A DNA stretch of 64,000 nt, taken from positions 2,046,001 to 2,110,000 of the forward strand of contig CP002190.1 in NCBI GenBank assembly GCA_000525675.1, written 5' to 3'. The notes under the pieces are model-generated. The model was not told the origin of the DNA and made no database searches. It saw nothing but the letters and a program-made list of their open reading frames with translations. The translations under genes and the position numbers were made by a program. Below, one piece after another: positions 24,822-34,128 of this stretch (its first letter is position 1; each line of letters begins with the position of its first letter). Source of the DNA: Bdellovibrio bacteriovorus W (lineage in GTDB: Bacteria > Bdellovibrionota > Bdellovibrionia > Bdellovibrionales > Bdellovibrionaceae).

Positions 24822-25592
24822 ATGAAGAACTTCTTTAAGAAACCCAACGAAAAAGTTTTCGGTCTAAAGAACCTTGATCGAGACACTCTAATTTTTAGAG
24901 TTCTTCCGCGTTTCTTACTTGAAATTCTTCGTAAGTATTTCCGCCTTGAAATTGAAGGTGCCGAGAATATCCCTCGCCGCGGCCCCGTTGTCATTGCTCC
25001 CAATCACTCCGGCTACTCTGGATTTGATGCCTTTTTACTCGGCCATGTTATTCAAAACGAAGCAAAGCGTGTCCCGCGTGTTTTAACTCATCATTTTTGG
25101 TTCTTAACAGATACGACCGCAATACCTGCGACGAAAATGGGATTTACAGAAGCAACCTATGAAAATGGTGTGAATGCCTTAAAAAAGGGAAATGCTATTG
25201 TGCTTTTTCCTGAGGGCGAACAAGGAAACTTCAAGGCCACGACAAAACGATATCAGCTTCAAGAGTTTAAACGCGGCTTTGTGCGCATGGCCCTTGAATG
25301 CCAAGCCCCGATCGTACCAGCAATAATTTTAGGTGCAGAAGAAACCCATATCAACTTGAAGAAGTTGAAGTTCACCAAGTTCTTGAAGGGCTCGGTGATT
25401 CCCCTTCCACTGAATGTGATACCGCTACCTGCGAAGTGGCGCATTCGCTTTTTAGAGCCTATATATCTGCCCTACAAACCATCAGCGATCAAAGACTCTG
25501 AATTAATGAATGAGATTGCCCAAGATATCCAGGAACGCATGCAAAAAGCTATTAAAGAAGAATTAGAAAAAAGAGGAAATCCATTTATTTAG
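24822..25592 (+). CDS. lysophospholipid/1-acylglycerol-phosphate acyltransferase family
   Basis: 256 residues. The LPLAT core is clear: VVIAPNHSGYSGFDAFLLG (acceptor His, with Asp seven residues later rather than the usual five), KMGFTEATYENGVNALKKG, the LFPEGEQGNF motif, and a hydrophobic VPAIILGAEETH strand. Soluble or membrane-bound enzyme transferring acyl chains to lysophosphatidic acid or a related acceptor at the inner membrane. Substrate not decided. Divergent from glpK. Confidence 0.82.
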   Translation: MKNFFKKPNEKVFGLKNLDRDTLIFRVLPRFLLEILRKYFRLEIEGAENIPRRGPVVIAPNHSGYSGFDAFLLGHVIQNEAKRVPRVLTHHFWFLTDTTAIPATKMGFTEATYENGVNALKKGNAIVLFPEGEQGNFKATTKRYQLQEFKRGFVRMALECQAPIVPAIILGAEETHINLKKLKFTKFLKGSVIPLPLNVIPLPAKWRIRFLEPIYLPYKPSAIKDSELMNEIAQDIQERMQKAIKEELEKRGNPFI

Positions 25593-25618
25593 ATTTCCTA
25601 AATAAGCTCAGTATAAAT

Positions 25619-25798
25619 TTACTTTTTATCAGGAACGTCATCACCGATGACTTGTAGGATTTGATGCCACTTCGCCACGACAATCCCCGGCTCGTCCGCA
25701 TTACGACTAGCTAGCTGACTCATGATCAAAGCACCTATGGTAACTGCGAAAGTGAGGAGTAAAACATACTCCACCACAATCTGACCGCGTCTATTCAT
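25619..25798 (-). CDS. small class-III/Flp-TadE-like pilin
   Basis: 59 residues, too short for many gene callers. The N-terminus MNRRGQIVVEYVLLLTFAV has a basic leader, Gly before Gln, Glu five residues after the Gly, and a hydrophobic helix, the pattern cut by type IVb or archaeal-type prepilin peptidases (G-Q-x-x-x-E-Y-x-L-L). The remaining 30 residues are soluble (ADEPGIVVAKWHQ). It starts 9 bp after the stop of the 143-residue gene, so both are one operon. A pilin or TadE-like minor subunit is likely; no Tad machinery is visible in the window. Confidence 0.72.
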   Translation of the reverse strand: MNRRGQIVVEYVLLLTFAVTIGALIMSQLASRNADEPGIVVAKWHQILQVIGDDVPDKK

Positions 25799-25807
25799 AT
25801 GTAGATT

Positions 25808-26239
25808 TTAACACAAATCCAAGGCAGGAGTAGAAATCTTCTCAATCTCTGGACGCCAGTGATCCATTGTGATCTGAAGAGTATCGATAACTAGCTCTAG
25901 ATCGCTGTCCTCTACTGGACCACGAACTCCTAGAACCATATCTTGATTCCACTTCTCAACTTTAAGGTTGGCCCCCATCAAAGTGGACTCAAAAGAAAGA
26001 TCAAAAGCTTCTACCGTTGGGTAAAGCATCACTAAGATGTTGGCGCCGCTGGCTTTCGCAAGTTCTTTAGCTTTCACCATTTGCGATTCTAACTTTTGCT
26101 GAATCATGAAATAAAGCTTCAAGGCAATAGCCTCATGCACTTGTGCGAAGTAAATACGAACGGGGCCATCAAAGATAGCGCTATTGAAAGCTGGATTAAA
26201 ATACTTCGACTGCATAAGTGTACTATATGATGATCTCAT
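25808..26239 (-). CDS. conserved-looking protein of unknown function, 143 aa
   Basis: No signal peptide or membrane segment. The body alternates helix and strand (LYFMIQQKLESQMVKAKELA, ILVMLYPTVEAFDLSF) and ends in TPALDLC. No family recognised. Its SD is part of a seven-G run (26247-26253 on the minus strand) followed by AGACATC and ATG. Directly upstream of the tiny pilin-like gene in the same operon, so a role with that protein is possible. Downstream of it on the same strand, no other gene before 25592. Confidence 0.65.
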   Translation of the reverse strand: MRSSYSTLMQSKYFNPAFNSAIFDGPVRIYFAQVHEAIALKLYFMIQQKLESQMVKAKELAKASGANILVMLYPTVEAFDLSFESTLMGANLKVEKWNQDMVLGVRGPVEDSDLELVIDTLQITMDHWRPEIEKISTPALDLC

Positions 26240-26339
26240 GATGTCTCCCCCCCAGAAAACGACTCAGCTCAAGACTAGGAAGAAACATCGCCATATTTCA
26301 AAGTATTTTTTAAGAATCTTAAATTTATAACGCTAAGAG

Positions 26340-27581
26340 CTATTTAAGACTCGAAAAAACCTTCTTCCCCCCTATGAAAACGTCCCCTCTTAGAGACTCC
26401 CCAACGGAGTAAAATAAAGTCTTCCAACTGGACTCAGTGCTTAAAACATCAGCAGACTTACCCACTTCGATAGAGCCCACCTGTGACTGAAGGTTTAGAG
26501 CATAGGAGGCCCCCACCGTATAAGCTGCAATCACCTCTGGCAGGGTCATTTTCATCTCTAACCGCGCCAAGAGACCGACCAAATTCAAATTCTGAGTTGG
26601 AGAACTGCCCGGATTAAAATCCGTCGCTAACGCAACTCTAGCTCCTGCCTCAATCAATCCGCGCGCGTCTGGATACTTAGTCTTCATGTAAAGATCTGCG
26701 GTCGGCAAAAGCACCGCCGTTGATTCCGACTTCGCTAAGGCCGAAATTTCTTTTTTTGAAATTTGCAGCAGATGATCCCCAGAAAGCGCTCCGAGCTTCA
26801 CCACCACATCAGTCCCCCCACTTAAAGAAAGCTGATCGGCGTGCGCTAAAATATCAAAGCCTAGCTCTTGCGCAGCTCTGAGGTATTGCTCAGATGCCTT
26901 CGCGGGGAAGAAACCATTTTCAATAAAGACATCCACTCGCTCTGCGAGTTTCTTCTTCTTAACAACAGGCAAAACTTTTTCTGCTAGATATTTCAAATAT
27001 TCTTCATAGCTCTTAAACTCAGGAGGCAAAGCATGAGCCCCCAAAAAAGTATTCAGAATACGGGCTTTCTTGAGTCCTCTCGAAGCTTCGAGCATTTTGA
27101 GCTCATCTTTGAGATTCAGCGCATACCCAGATTTACACTCAATCGTCGCAACCCCTTGCGCGAGGAAATTATCAACGCGACGTTGGCCTTCAGATATCAA
27201 GTCCGCTAACTTTGCTTGGCGTGTGTTCCGCATAGTTGAAACAATCCCACCGCCCTGTCGCGCAATCTCTTGGTAACTCACTCCTTGATTGCGCATTTCA
27301 AATTCAGCGGCACGATGACCCGCATGAATAAGATGCGTATGGCACTCTACAAAGGCTGGCAAAACCGTTAAGCCTTTGCGATCAATCTCTTTGGTCTTTT
27401 CTTTTGCAAGGGACTTCGGAAGTTTACTATGAGGACCCACCCATCGGATTTGTCCCTTTGCCATGACAATACTGGCGTTTTTAAGAATCGAAAGATCAGA
27501 CTCTTGAATATGACGACCGCCTTTAGCAGCAGCCCCCTCAAGAGTTAGCAATTCAGAGATATTTTTTAAGATTGTTACCAT
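26340..27581 (-). CDS. hutI: imidazolonepropionase
   Basis: 413 residues, typical length. Amidohydrolase-fold marks: VECHTHLIHAGHRAAEFEMR (metal HxH and substrate Arg), ECKSGYALNLKDELKMLE, ILAHADQLSLSGG, ATDFNPGSSPTQNL with the metal Asp. Opens imidazolone propionate to formimino-glutamate, the third step of histidine breakdown. The other hut genes in this window, hutU and hutH, lie 18 kb away. The start codon lies inside a 14-bp perfect inverted repeat (27575-27608) and has no good SD, so regulated initiation is possible. Confidence 0.94.
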   Translation of the reverse strand: MVTILKNISELLTLEGAAAKGGRHIQESDLSILKNASIVMAKGQIRWVGPHSKLPKSLAKEKTKEIDRKGLTVLPAFVECHTHLIHAGHRAAEFEMRNQGVSYQEIARQGGGIVSTMRNTRQAKLADLISEGQRRVDNFLAQGVATIECKSGYALNLKDELKMLEASRGLKKARILNTFLGAHALPPEFKSYEEYLKYLAEKVLPVVKKKKLAERVDVFIENGFFPAKASEQYLRAAQELGFDILAHADQLSLSGGTDVVVKLGALSGDHLLQISKKEISALAKSESTAVLLPTADLYMKTKYPDARGLIEAGARVALATDFNPGSSPTQNLNLVGLLARLEMKMTLPEVIAAYTVGASYALNLQSQVGSIEVGKSADVLSTESSWKTLFYSVGESLRGDVFIGGKKVFSSLK

Positions 27582-27608
27582 GGCCTATTGAAACATAGGC
27601 CATGGTAA
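27575..27608. promoter_or_regulatory. 14-bp perfect inverted repeat over the hutI start codon
   Basis: TTACCATGGCCTAT (27575-27588), 6-nt spacer, and its exact complement at 27595-27608. On the minus-strand RNA the hutI AUG at 27581 is in the 3' arm. No T-run follows on either strand, so a terminator is unlikely. It could be a repressor operator or an RNA stem that hides the start. Confidence 0.65.
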
Positions 27609-27635
27609 ATTTGAATTCAATTTTCAGATGACAAA

Positions 27636-28793
27636 CTATTTCGGCGTTCCTGGAGCAAACCACACGTCAATCACATCGCCCTTTTTCTCTTTGCCTTTTT
27701 CAACATAGATAAAAGTAGCTTTCTCTCGGAACTCCGCGCGGTCTCCGACAGCTCTGATAGTGCTTGCATCGTATTTCAAAGAAATCGACTTAATGCGTGA
27801 CTTCAGAGGAACCAGTTCACTTTTCTGGCTGACTCCGTCACCATTTTTATCAAACCAAAGAAGAAGCTTATCAAAGTCTTTATCCTTGGCATCAATAACA
27901 CCATCACCATTTGAGTCATACTTTCTTAAAGACTCAAACCCGTTAGCGTAGCGCTCCCCTTCGTTTCCGAAGAGTTCTGATTCCTTCGAAATCTTTCCAT
28001 CTCCGTCATGATCCATAACGATGAAAGCCCCTGCAGATCCTTTTTCTGGCCACTTTGTACGACCTGAAGGATTGAGCGGGAAATCAACGTCAGCAGTAAA
28101 TGACGGTCTCTTATCGTCAAAGAAAACCATCAGCGGAGAGTAATAACCTCCACAAAACCCGTTTTCCCCTGGGAAAAACGCAGACACGCTGTACTGCTTT
28201 CCATCTTTGGAGGCACTTGAGTACACACTCGCACTCAGTGGACCGTTAGTCCCCATGTACTCGCGAACCCCCGCATTTGAATTTAGAATTTGATCGAAAC
28301 TATAAGATTGTAACTTCACGTCGAAGTCGTCTGAGATCTCACCGTTCTCATCAACTGTTGTCGTGAAACTAATTGGAACGTTGATACGAACGCTATTTCC
28401 GGCATAGGAAGCTGTTAATGCGCCTTCAATATTACCTGAAGAAATCGCCTGCACATCCGTCGAACCACTGTTTAAAACAACATTGGCCGGATACTTCACA
28501 GAGTAAGACCTCATCACACCTTTATCATTAAGAACAAAGCGCAAATGCACCGTCGAAGTCGGCGCAAGCGGATTGCTGACGGAGCGAAGATTCGTTCCAA
28601 AGCAAGTGTTTGAAATGTTAATAGTAATACCCTCTTGCCCTGTGCGGGCCGCTTGCCCAGAGAGTACAACCGCTTGAAAACCAGCACTGCTGCCAGCTCC
28701 CGAGTTGACTGCGGCTGGCTGTTGGGTCTGCGCCATGGCAGAAAACCCCGTAAACAGCAAAGGCGCACAGAATATCTTCATGACTGGTTTCAT
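27636..28793 (-). CDS. secreted EF-hand protein
   Basis: 385 residues with signal peptide ending SAMAQ. Residues about 50-245 are beta-rich without a recognised family. The C-terminal third holds three EF-hand-type loops: DHDGDGKISKES (about 261-272), DSNGDGVIDAKD (293-304) and DKNGDGVSQKSE (315-326), all with the Asp/Asn ladder and conserved Gly. Calcium binding is therefore likely. Last gene of the pseudopilin operon (38 bp gap), which suggests a job at the pilus tip or on the cell surface. Confidence 0.8.
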   Translation of the reverse strand: MKPVMKIFCAPLLFTGFSAMAQTQQPAAVNSGAGSSAGFQAVVLSGQAARTGQEGITINISNTCFGTNLRSVSNPLAPTSTVHLRFVLNDKGVMRSYSVKYPANVVLNSGSTDVQAISSGNIEGALTASYAGNSVRINVPISFTTTVDENGEISDDFDVKLQSYSFDQILNSNAGVREYMGTNGPLSASVYSSASKDGKQYSVSAFFPGENGFCGGYYSPLMVFFDDKRPSFTADVDFPLNPSGRTKWPEKGSAGAFIVMDHDGDGKISKESELFGNEGERYANGFESLRKYDSNGDGVIDAKDKDFDKLLLWFDKNGDGVSQKSELVPLKSRIKSISLKYDASTIRAVGDRAEFREKATFIYVEKGKEKKGDVIDVWFAPGTPK

Positions 28794-28831
28794 ATTTCCC
28801 CCTAAAAAAATTCCCCAAAATTCCCCAAAGA

Positions 28832-29785
28832 CTATTTATTTCTTTCAATACCGTAGTAAATAACCCCGTCATGAACGGAGTTTCGAGAAAACACAACTCT
28901 TTGAACTTTCGCCGCAAAAAGCTGTCCCGATGAAAACTTTTGCCCATCAAAAGTTGAGCGATACAAATTAAAATGACTACCAATGCTGTCTTTATCTAAA
29001 TAATACTTTACGACCGAGACTGCCTTCAAGCGCACAATTGCTGCTGCTCCCCCAAGTGGCGGTAAATCGCGAAGAAATCCATCTTCACTGTTTACTGTCT
29101 CATTGGGATACAAAGGATGATTTCTATTGATAAAGTTCGGCAATGCCAAAGGTGTCAATCGCGACTCCCCTGTGGCCGTGACGATCCCCACAAAAATCGG
29201 AGATCTTGCTGGACGACTATAATCAGGCCCTGAAGCCGTCATCTGCCGAACCATGGCCGGAGTATCAAGCATTAACATAACTCCTGGAGTCCAAAAGCGC
29301 GGGTTCACCTTTGTAATTTCATTATTGCGATTCAAAGAAACGAATGTAAGATCCGACGCAATATTGGGATTTGCGGGAGGATTACCAATATTATAAGCCA
29401 GCCCCGGAGTGTACATAACTGTCGCCCCAAGGCGCTCATTGGTAATCATAAATGTGAACTCACGCTTTCCATTCACATCTAAGGTATAAGTCCTCTTCCC
29501 CGTGTTCATGGTCGCCATTGTTCTGTCATAGACGAAATCAAAGAAGGGATAACCTAAATCATCGCGTACAAGGACATTATTAAATGAAGGTTCCGAATAT
29601 TTCAGATCCCTTAGAATCATTCTCTCGGCGATAATATTATCGACTTTGTCTTCAATTTCATTGGTAATCTGATTTTTAGTCTTAGCCGTGAAAACAAAGA
29701 ATGCCGCGGACACCATACCCAGAATTCCCAGCAAGGCAATTCCGACAACCAATTCTGCTAAAGTAAAACCTTTTTGATTCTTCAT
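28832..29785 (-). CDS. minor pseudopilin with N-terminal methylation motif (PilW-like)
   Basis: 317 residues. The N-terminus KGFTLAELVVGIALLGILGM is a canonical prepilin peptidase site with Phe1 and Glu5 followed by the hydrophobic assembly helix. The rest is beta-rich and large for a pilin (GKRTYTLDVNGKREFTF). Its ATG overlaps the 165-residue pilin's stop (4 bp). Likely a minor pilin that helps start or cap a type IV or type II-like pseudopilus. Confidence 0.85.
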   Translation of the reverse strand: MKNQKGFTLAELVVGIALLGILGMVSAAFFVFTAKTKNQITNEIEDKVDNIIAERMILRDLKYSEPSFNNVLVRDDLGYPFFDFVYDRTMATMNTGKRTYTLDVNGKREFTFMITNERLGATVMYTPGLAYNIGNPPANPNIASDLTFVSLNRNNEITKVNPRFWTPGVMLMLDTPAMVRQMTASGPDYSRPARSPIFVGIVTATGESRLTPLALPNFINRNHPLYPNETVNSEDGFLRDLPPLGGAAAIVRLKAVSVVKYYLDKDSIGSHFNLYRSTFDGQKFSSGQLFAAKVQRVVFSRNSVHDGVIYYGIERNK

Positions 29786-30279
29786 TGCGAGTTCACCACG
29801 AATTGATAATCTACGTAACCAAATTGAGTTTCACTGCTAACAGCTCCACTTTGTTGAGACCAGTCCTTATGACTCAATCTCACCGTCACAAGATAGAGAC
29901 CTTTTAAATCAGGATACGCCTGAATTACAAAGCCGTATCTACCAGGGCAGCCCGGGCAAGTTTCTTTTGTTTCGATACTGCCATTGCCCCAGGCCATCGG
30001 TAACTTATCCAAGGCCAAGGCCGCAGCTCTTTCCTCATCGGTTGGAGAGTAATTGATCTGATACATCCTGACGTTTGGTCGAATGTTTTCAATGACGTCA
30101 TTAATTTGCTTGTAAAGTGCATCCTTGGTTCCCGAGTCACGAGCCACTTTACGCATCGTCATCGTACCTGAAATAAAGAAAGACCCTACGAGCGTCAACA
30201 TCGCAAGCCCTAATAAAGACTCTAGGATCGTCAATCCTCGGTTGTTTTTAAGTGGTGAAAATACTTTCTGCTTCATCAT
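29782..30279 (-). CDS. minor pseudopilin (PilV-like)
   Basis: 165 residues. Prepilin site NNRGLTILESLLGLAMLTLVG, with Leu1 and Glu5. The globular part is short and has a Cys pair (TCPGCPG). One base overlaps the stop of the 931-residue gene, and it overlaps the next pilin by 4 bp, so the three are translated in tandem. Likely a minor pilin of the same complex. Confidence 0.85.
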   Translation of the reverse strand: MMKQKVFSPLKNNRGLTILESLLGLAMLTLVGSFFISGTMTMRKVARDSGTKDALYKQINDVIENIRPNVRMYQINYSPTDEERAAALALDKLPMAWGNGSIETKETCPGCPGRYGFVIQAYPDLKGLYLVTVRLSHKDWSQQSGAVSSETQFGYVDYQFVVNSQ

Positions 30280-33074
30280 TAAATTCCCGACTCTCTAGCG
30301 ACTTCAAGAACATAAAAACGCACCATACGATTCTTACACCGAGTTGCCGTATCCGTTGGTCTCACCAGACCACAATCTGGATCTACCGCTGTCCATCTGA
30401 AAGGATCAGCCTTTGCACGCAGTGAAATCGAATTACACTTATACATATTTGCTACGTCCATCATAGCTGGATAAGGATGCCAAATCGGGAAGCGATTAAG
30501 GCTCTCGCAACTGCGTCCATCGGCAGCTTTAAGAACCGTGGCATTGCGAAGTTCATAAGTGGCCATTGGATGATAAATGGTACTCCACCGAATTCCTGCA
30601 GTATAAGCAGTCGGAGAAATATCCACGCCATTAGAAACAATAAAGGTGCCGATGATTCTGAGTGGGTTTGAACGCGACTTAATAATCAATCGCTCACAGG
30701 TATAAAATCCCGTCACAAAGTTTGCCGAAGCTTCGACAATACAGTCTTTGGCTAAAGAAATAACTCTGAACGTGGAGCTCCCTCCCCCTCCAGGAATACG
30801 ATAGGAGTTCTGATCGTCAAAGATGATATTTTTGCGATCTGATTCCTTATTCGTAAAAGACCATGAATGTCGCGAGTTTCTTGCAAATGACTGACTCCAG
30901 TCAGTACCTTGGAAGGCCACTCCATCTTGATGCTGACAGTCTCTATCATAGTCCGTGTAAGGATTTTGTGAGGGCAAAGAGCCCTTCCCCTTAAAGGTCG
31001 TTCGCCCCCATTTATCTGTTTCGTAGTGTGATAGCTGACTCAAAGAATCGATAGCTGAACCACGGCGAGTGAACTTCAAAATACCTTCTAATTGACCCTT
31101 ATTCCAATCGTCTGAAGAACGTAAGTTTTTCTTATTTGCAAACGAAACGTCATAGGCACTTAATTTCAACTCAACATCTGCATAGTTTAGTTTGTTATCA
31201 TAGAGAAATTCTGGGTTCTCGAAGCGTACAGTTAAATCTCTAAACGAGCGATTATAGCCTTCATCCTTTGGATTATCTGGGTTGCGCACACGCCCAATAG
31301 AAATATGAATTTTCGGCTGTACGTTCTCGGCTCTCTGAATTCGATCCAGTTCCTTATTGGCATCTGCAACTTTACGTTCAGCGCTGTCTAGTTTATCTTT
31401 TTCATTGCGTAAATTCGAACGAGCTGTGCGTAGATCCGCCTCTTTACGATCTAAAGCACGATCAAGCTCTCTAATTTTAGAGGAGTCTTGCGGTCGCTTG
31501 TCTTTTTCTCTGCGTAAGTCAGAATTTAAATCTGATATATCACTCGTCAAAGATGAAATCTCTTTTTCATATCCCGAAATTCGATCCTGACTAATACGTG
31601 CGTCGGCCTCAGCATTTTGCTTATTTTTGGTAGCGGCATTTTTAATTGCCTCCAGATTCACTGTGGGTTCTAGAGTCACCGTTCCATTATCAGGCAAATC
31701 ACCCGCAACAACCATATTGCCAATTTTTATTTCGTATCCAGCAACAGGTCCACCATGATCCTTCCCAAAGGCCCAATCAAGTTTGTCCCCCAGAGACGTC
31801 AAAAGCTTGGGCACGGCGGGCTCTACGCCTTGCGGATTAAATCTATTCATGGAAGTCAGACCCAAACGATAAACGTAAGACCGAGCTTGGGATTTTAATT
31901 GCTCTCCACGCAGGTCCGCCTTCTCAGTGCGCTTAAGATCATACTTTGAAAGATTGTTCTCGATACAATATTCCATGAACTTCGGATCCAAAGTACCGTT
32001 ACCGGCAGAAATTCCTGACAGGTAATCCAATCCCAGATCGCGTGCGCCATCGACTTCAATGCCCTTCTGAAATCCACCCATCTGACGAACATCAGACCAA
32101 AACTGATCAGCGTTCTTCCCTGCTGTTCTAGGGCGAAATTCTCTGACCACTCCATCAAGATCTTTACGCTGAACGACACCAGAACCAAGAATCAATTTAT
32201 CTTCAAACGTGACTGGTGTATAGACGGTGTCATTATCTTTATTATCGGCCTCTACAGTACTGGCCTCTGGCAAATAAACATTTCCATTTACAAAAACTGG
32301 ACTCTCAAAAATTAAACCTGGATAGCGAAGGCGCTCTCTGCGTGAATTAAACTGCAACATTGCCACATCACCAAGAGACACACCGGCCCCCGATTTTGAA
32401 TCCAATCGCAAATCCCCAGGGACGAGTAAAGCAAAACTTCCCACTTCGCGTGGATAAACGCCGACATAGGAAGTCGTTAAGAGTCTACTACTCCCGACTT
32501 CAATTACCTTTCCAGCAGCATCCAAGAGAGATACTTCAACTTTTAAATAAACTTCTTTTCCATATTCCGGAATAATTGCGCGGCGGTCGCGCTCTATGCG
32601 GATCCCCACAGATGACACTCTATAATTTTTTAACTCACCGACCATTTTGTAAACGGGATGAAGTGCACTGAAAGATCCTAGGCCGATGTTCATTTCGATT
32701 TTATCAAGAAGTGCTTTTTCCGGATTACTAATTCCCATTGCTCTTAAGTAATCAATCGTCTCATGCTTCATCAAAAGACGTTCGATGGATCGTGGATGAG
32801 AGAGAATTTGCATTGTCGTAGCATTGCCCGAGCCAGCACATGGCTCTGACATAAACCCTTCTGAAAAACACCAACGCTGCTTAATTCCAAATAGAGTGTA
32901 GTCCACCATCGAGTGCAAAGCTAAACGTGCTGAAATAATGGAAGAGGTTTTCGTCACCTGCTCACGATGCTTGATCACCTGAGGAGACAAAAAGTAAAGC
33001 ATTGTACCGACAACACCTACTGCGATAAGTGCTTGAATAAAAGCACTACCCTTATTGTTAAAAAGTGGTCTCAT
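30279..33074 (-). CDS. very large GspK/PilX-like pseudopilin with internal coiled coil
   Basis: 931 residues. The N-terminus NNKGSAFIQALIAVGVVG looks like a prepilin helix but has Gln instead of Glu at +5; loss of Glu5 is the mark of tip subunits such as GspK. After a long beta-rich domain, residues about 480-605 form an Arg/Lys/Asp/Glu coiled coil (DISDLNSDLRREKDKRP, AERKVADANKELDRIQ), followed by another beta-rich half with several Cys. Far larger than usual GspK (about 320). First gene of the pilin operon; SD GGAGATTTT before ATG. Confidence 0.75.
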   Translation of the reverse strand: MRPLFNNKGSAFIQALIAVGVVGTMLYFLSPQVIKHREQVTKTSSIISARLALHSMVDYTLFGIKQRWCFSEGFMSEPCAGSGNATTMQILSHPRSIERLLMKHETIDYLRAMGISNPEKALLDKIEMNIGLGSFSALHPVYKMVGELKNYRVSSVGIRIERDRRAIIPEYGKEVYLKVEVSLLDAAGKVIEVGSSRLLTTSYVGVYPREVGSFALLVPGDLRLDSKSGAGVSLGDVAMLQFNSRRERLRYPGLIFESPVFVNGNVYLPEASTVEADNKDNDTVYTPVTFEDKLILGSGVVQRKDLDGVVREFRPRTAGKNADQFWSDVRQMGGFQKGIEVDGARDLGLDYLSGISAGNGTLDPKFMEYCIENNLSKYDLKRTEKADLRGEQLKSQARSYVYRLGLTSMNRFNPQGVEPAVPKLLTSLGDKLDWAFGKDHGGPVAGYEIKIGNMVVAGDLPDNGTVTLEPTVNLEAIKNAATKNKQNAEADARISQDRISGYEKEISSLTSDISDLNSDLRREKDKRPQDSSKIRELDRALDRKEADLRTARSNLRNEKDKLDSAERKVADANKELDRIQRAENVQPKIHISIGRVRNPDNPKDEGYNRSFRDLTVRFENPEFLYDNKLNYADVELKLSAYDVSFANKKNLRSSDDWNKGQLEGILKFTRRGSAIDSLSQLSHYETDKWGRTTFKGKGSLPSQNPYTDYDRDCQHQDGVAFQGTDWSQSFARNSRHSWSFTNKESDRKNIIFDDQNSYRIPGGGGSSTFRVISLAKDCIVEASANFVTGFYTCERLIIKSRSNPLRIIGTFIVSNGVDISPTAYTAGIRWSTIYHPMATYELRNATVLKAADGRSCESLNRFPIWHPYPAMMDVANMYKCNSISLRAKADPFRWTAVDPDCGLVRPTDTATRCKNRMVRFYVLEVARESGI

Positions 33075-33381
33075 GATTAAAAATCTCCAGTCTTTCTATC
33101 GACAAAACTGCTGATTTTCTTAAGGATTTATCCTTCACAGACCTAGAAACAATAATATGTTTTCAACATAGACGCGTCTCAATTTAAAACAGAAATTCCT
33201 TCTTAACTGCAATAGGAGCGAGTCCCAGTGCAAAGACTCCGATCAGATGAACGCTTATGTAACATTAAATTTTTATCATGAGACCAATGCTCGGAACATT
33301 CTCACTAGACTAAGAGGGAGTAATGTCGAAAAAAAACCACGGGAGCCTTCCGTGGTTTTTTAATGAATCAAAGTCTTTCTT
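33075..33381. other. 307-bp divergent/convergent spacer
   Basis: On the minus strand it must hold the promoter of the pseudopilin operon; I see no clear sigma-70, sigma-28 or sigma-54 element by eye. Right end: the gpmA terminator (33329-33361). Nothing else is supported. Confidence 0.4.
33329..33361 (-). terminator. Rho-independent terminator of gpmA
   Basis: Stem AAAAAACCACGG/CCGTGGTTTTTT with loop GAGCCTT; A-run at left gives a T-run on the minus strand. Confidence 0.88.
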
Positions 33382-34128
33382 CTATTTTGCTTTTCCTTGA
33401 TTTGCGACACTTTCAATGGCTGCCTTCACCTCGTCGGCGTCACCGATGAACTCTTTGTCGAGCACTTTGAAGTTTTCGTCGAGTTTGTAAAGCAATGGAA
33501 TTCCTGTCGGCATATTCACTCCCATGATTTCATCTGGAGTCATGGCCTCAAGATGTTGCATCAAAGCTCGGATTGAATTCCCATGAGCAACGATAAGAAC
33601 ATTTTTGCCTGATTTTATAGCAGGGACTAGAGTTTCATTCCAAAGCGGAAGGAATCTAGCAACTGTGTCCTTCAAGGACTCACAGTTAGGCAACTCAGCC
33701 ACTGGAACATCTTTGTATCTAGGATCGTGGGATGGATGACGAGGATCGTTCACGTCCATTGCCGGAGGAGGAGTGTCGTAGCTTCTACGCCACACTTTAA
33801 CCTGCTCTTCGCCATGACGAGCTGCAGTCTCAGCCTTATTTAGACCTTGCAGAGCGCCATAATGTCTTTCGTTCAAGCGCCAGTTTTTGTGGACTGGAAG
33901 CCACACTAGATCCATTTCGTCTAAAATAAAATTTAATGTATGAATAGCGCGTTTTAACAAGCTCGTATAGGCAACGTCGAAGACAAACCCTCTGTCTTTA
34001 AGAGCTTCCCCCCCCTTAATAGCCTCAGCTTGACCTTTTTCTGAGAGATCAACGTCCTGCCATCCTGTGAAGCGATTCTCTTTATTCCACTCGCTCTCAC
34101 CGTGTCGCACTAGCACTAAATTATACAT
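33382..34128 (-). CDS. gpmA: 2,3-bisphosphoglycerate-dependent phosphoglycerate mutase
   Basis: 248 residues, the dPGM size. Motifs: [18 protein letters not shown] with phospho-acceptor His8, [16 protein letters not shown] with the catalytic Glu, and [13 protein letters not shown] with the second His. Interconverts 3- and 2-phosphoglycerate. Stands alone between its terminator and the divergent sucA promoter region. Confidence 0.95.
   Translation of the reverse strand: MYNLVLVRHGESEWNKENRFTGWQDVDLSEKGQAEAIKGGEALKDRGFVFDVAYTSLLKRAIHTLNFILDEMDLVWLPVHKNWRLNERHYGALQGLNKAETAARHGEEQVKVWRRSYDTPPPAMDVNDPRHPSHDPRYKDVPVAELPNCESLKDTVARFLPLWNETLVPAIKSGKNVLIVAHGNSIRALMQHLEAMTPDEIMGVNMPTGIPLLYKLDENFKVLDKEFIGDADEVKAAIESVANQGKAK

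Noticed and set aside
27636-33074. Complete type II secretion or type IV pilus locus
   Set aside because: Only minor pilin-like proteins are here; no ATPase, platform protein, secretin or prepilin peptidase gene is adjacent.
33247-33363. 38-codon plus-strand ORF upstream of gpmA terminator
   Set aside because: No SD, and its last third runs through the gpmA terminator stem, so it is most likely chance.
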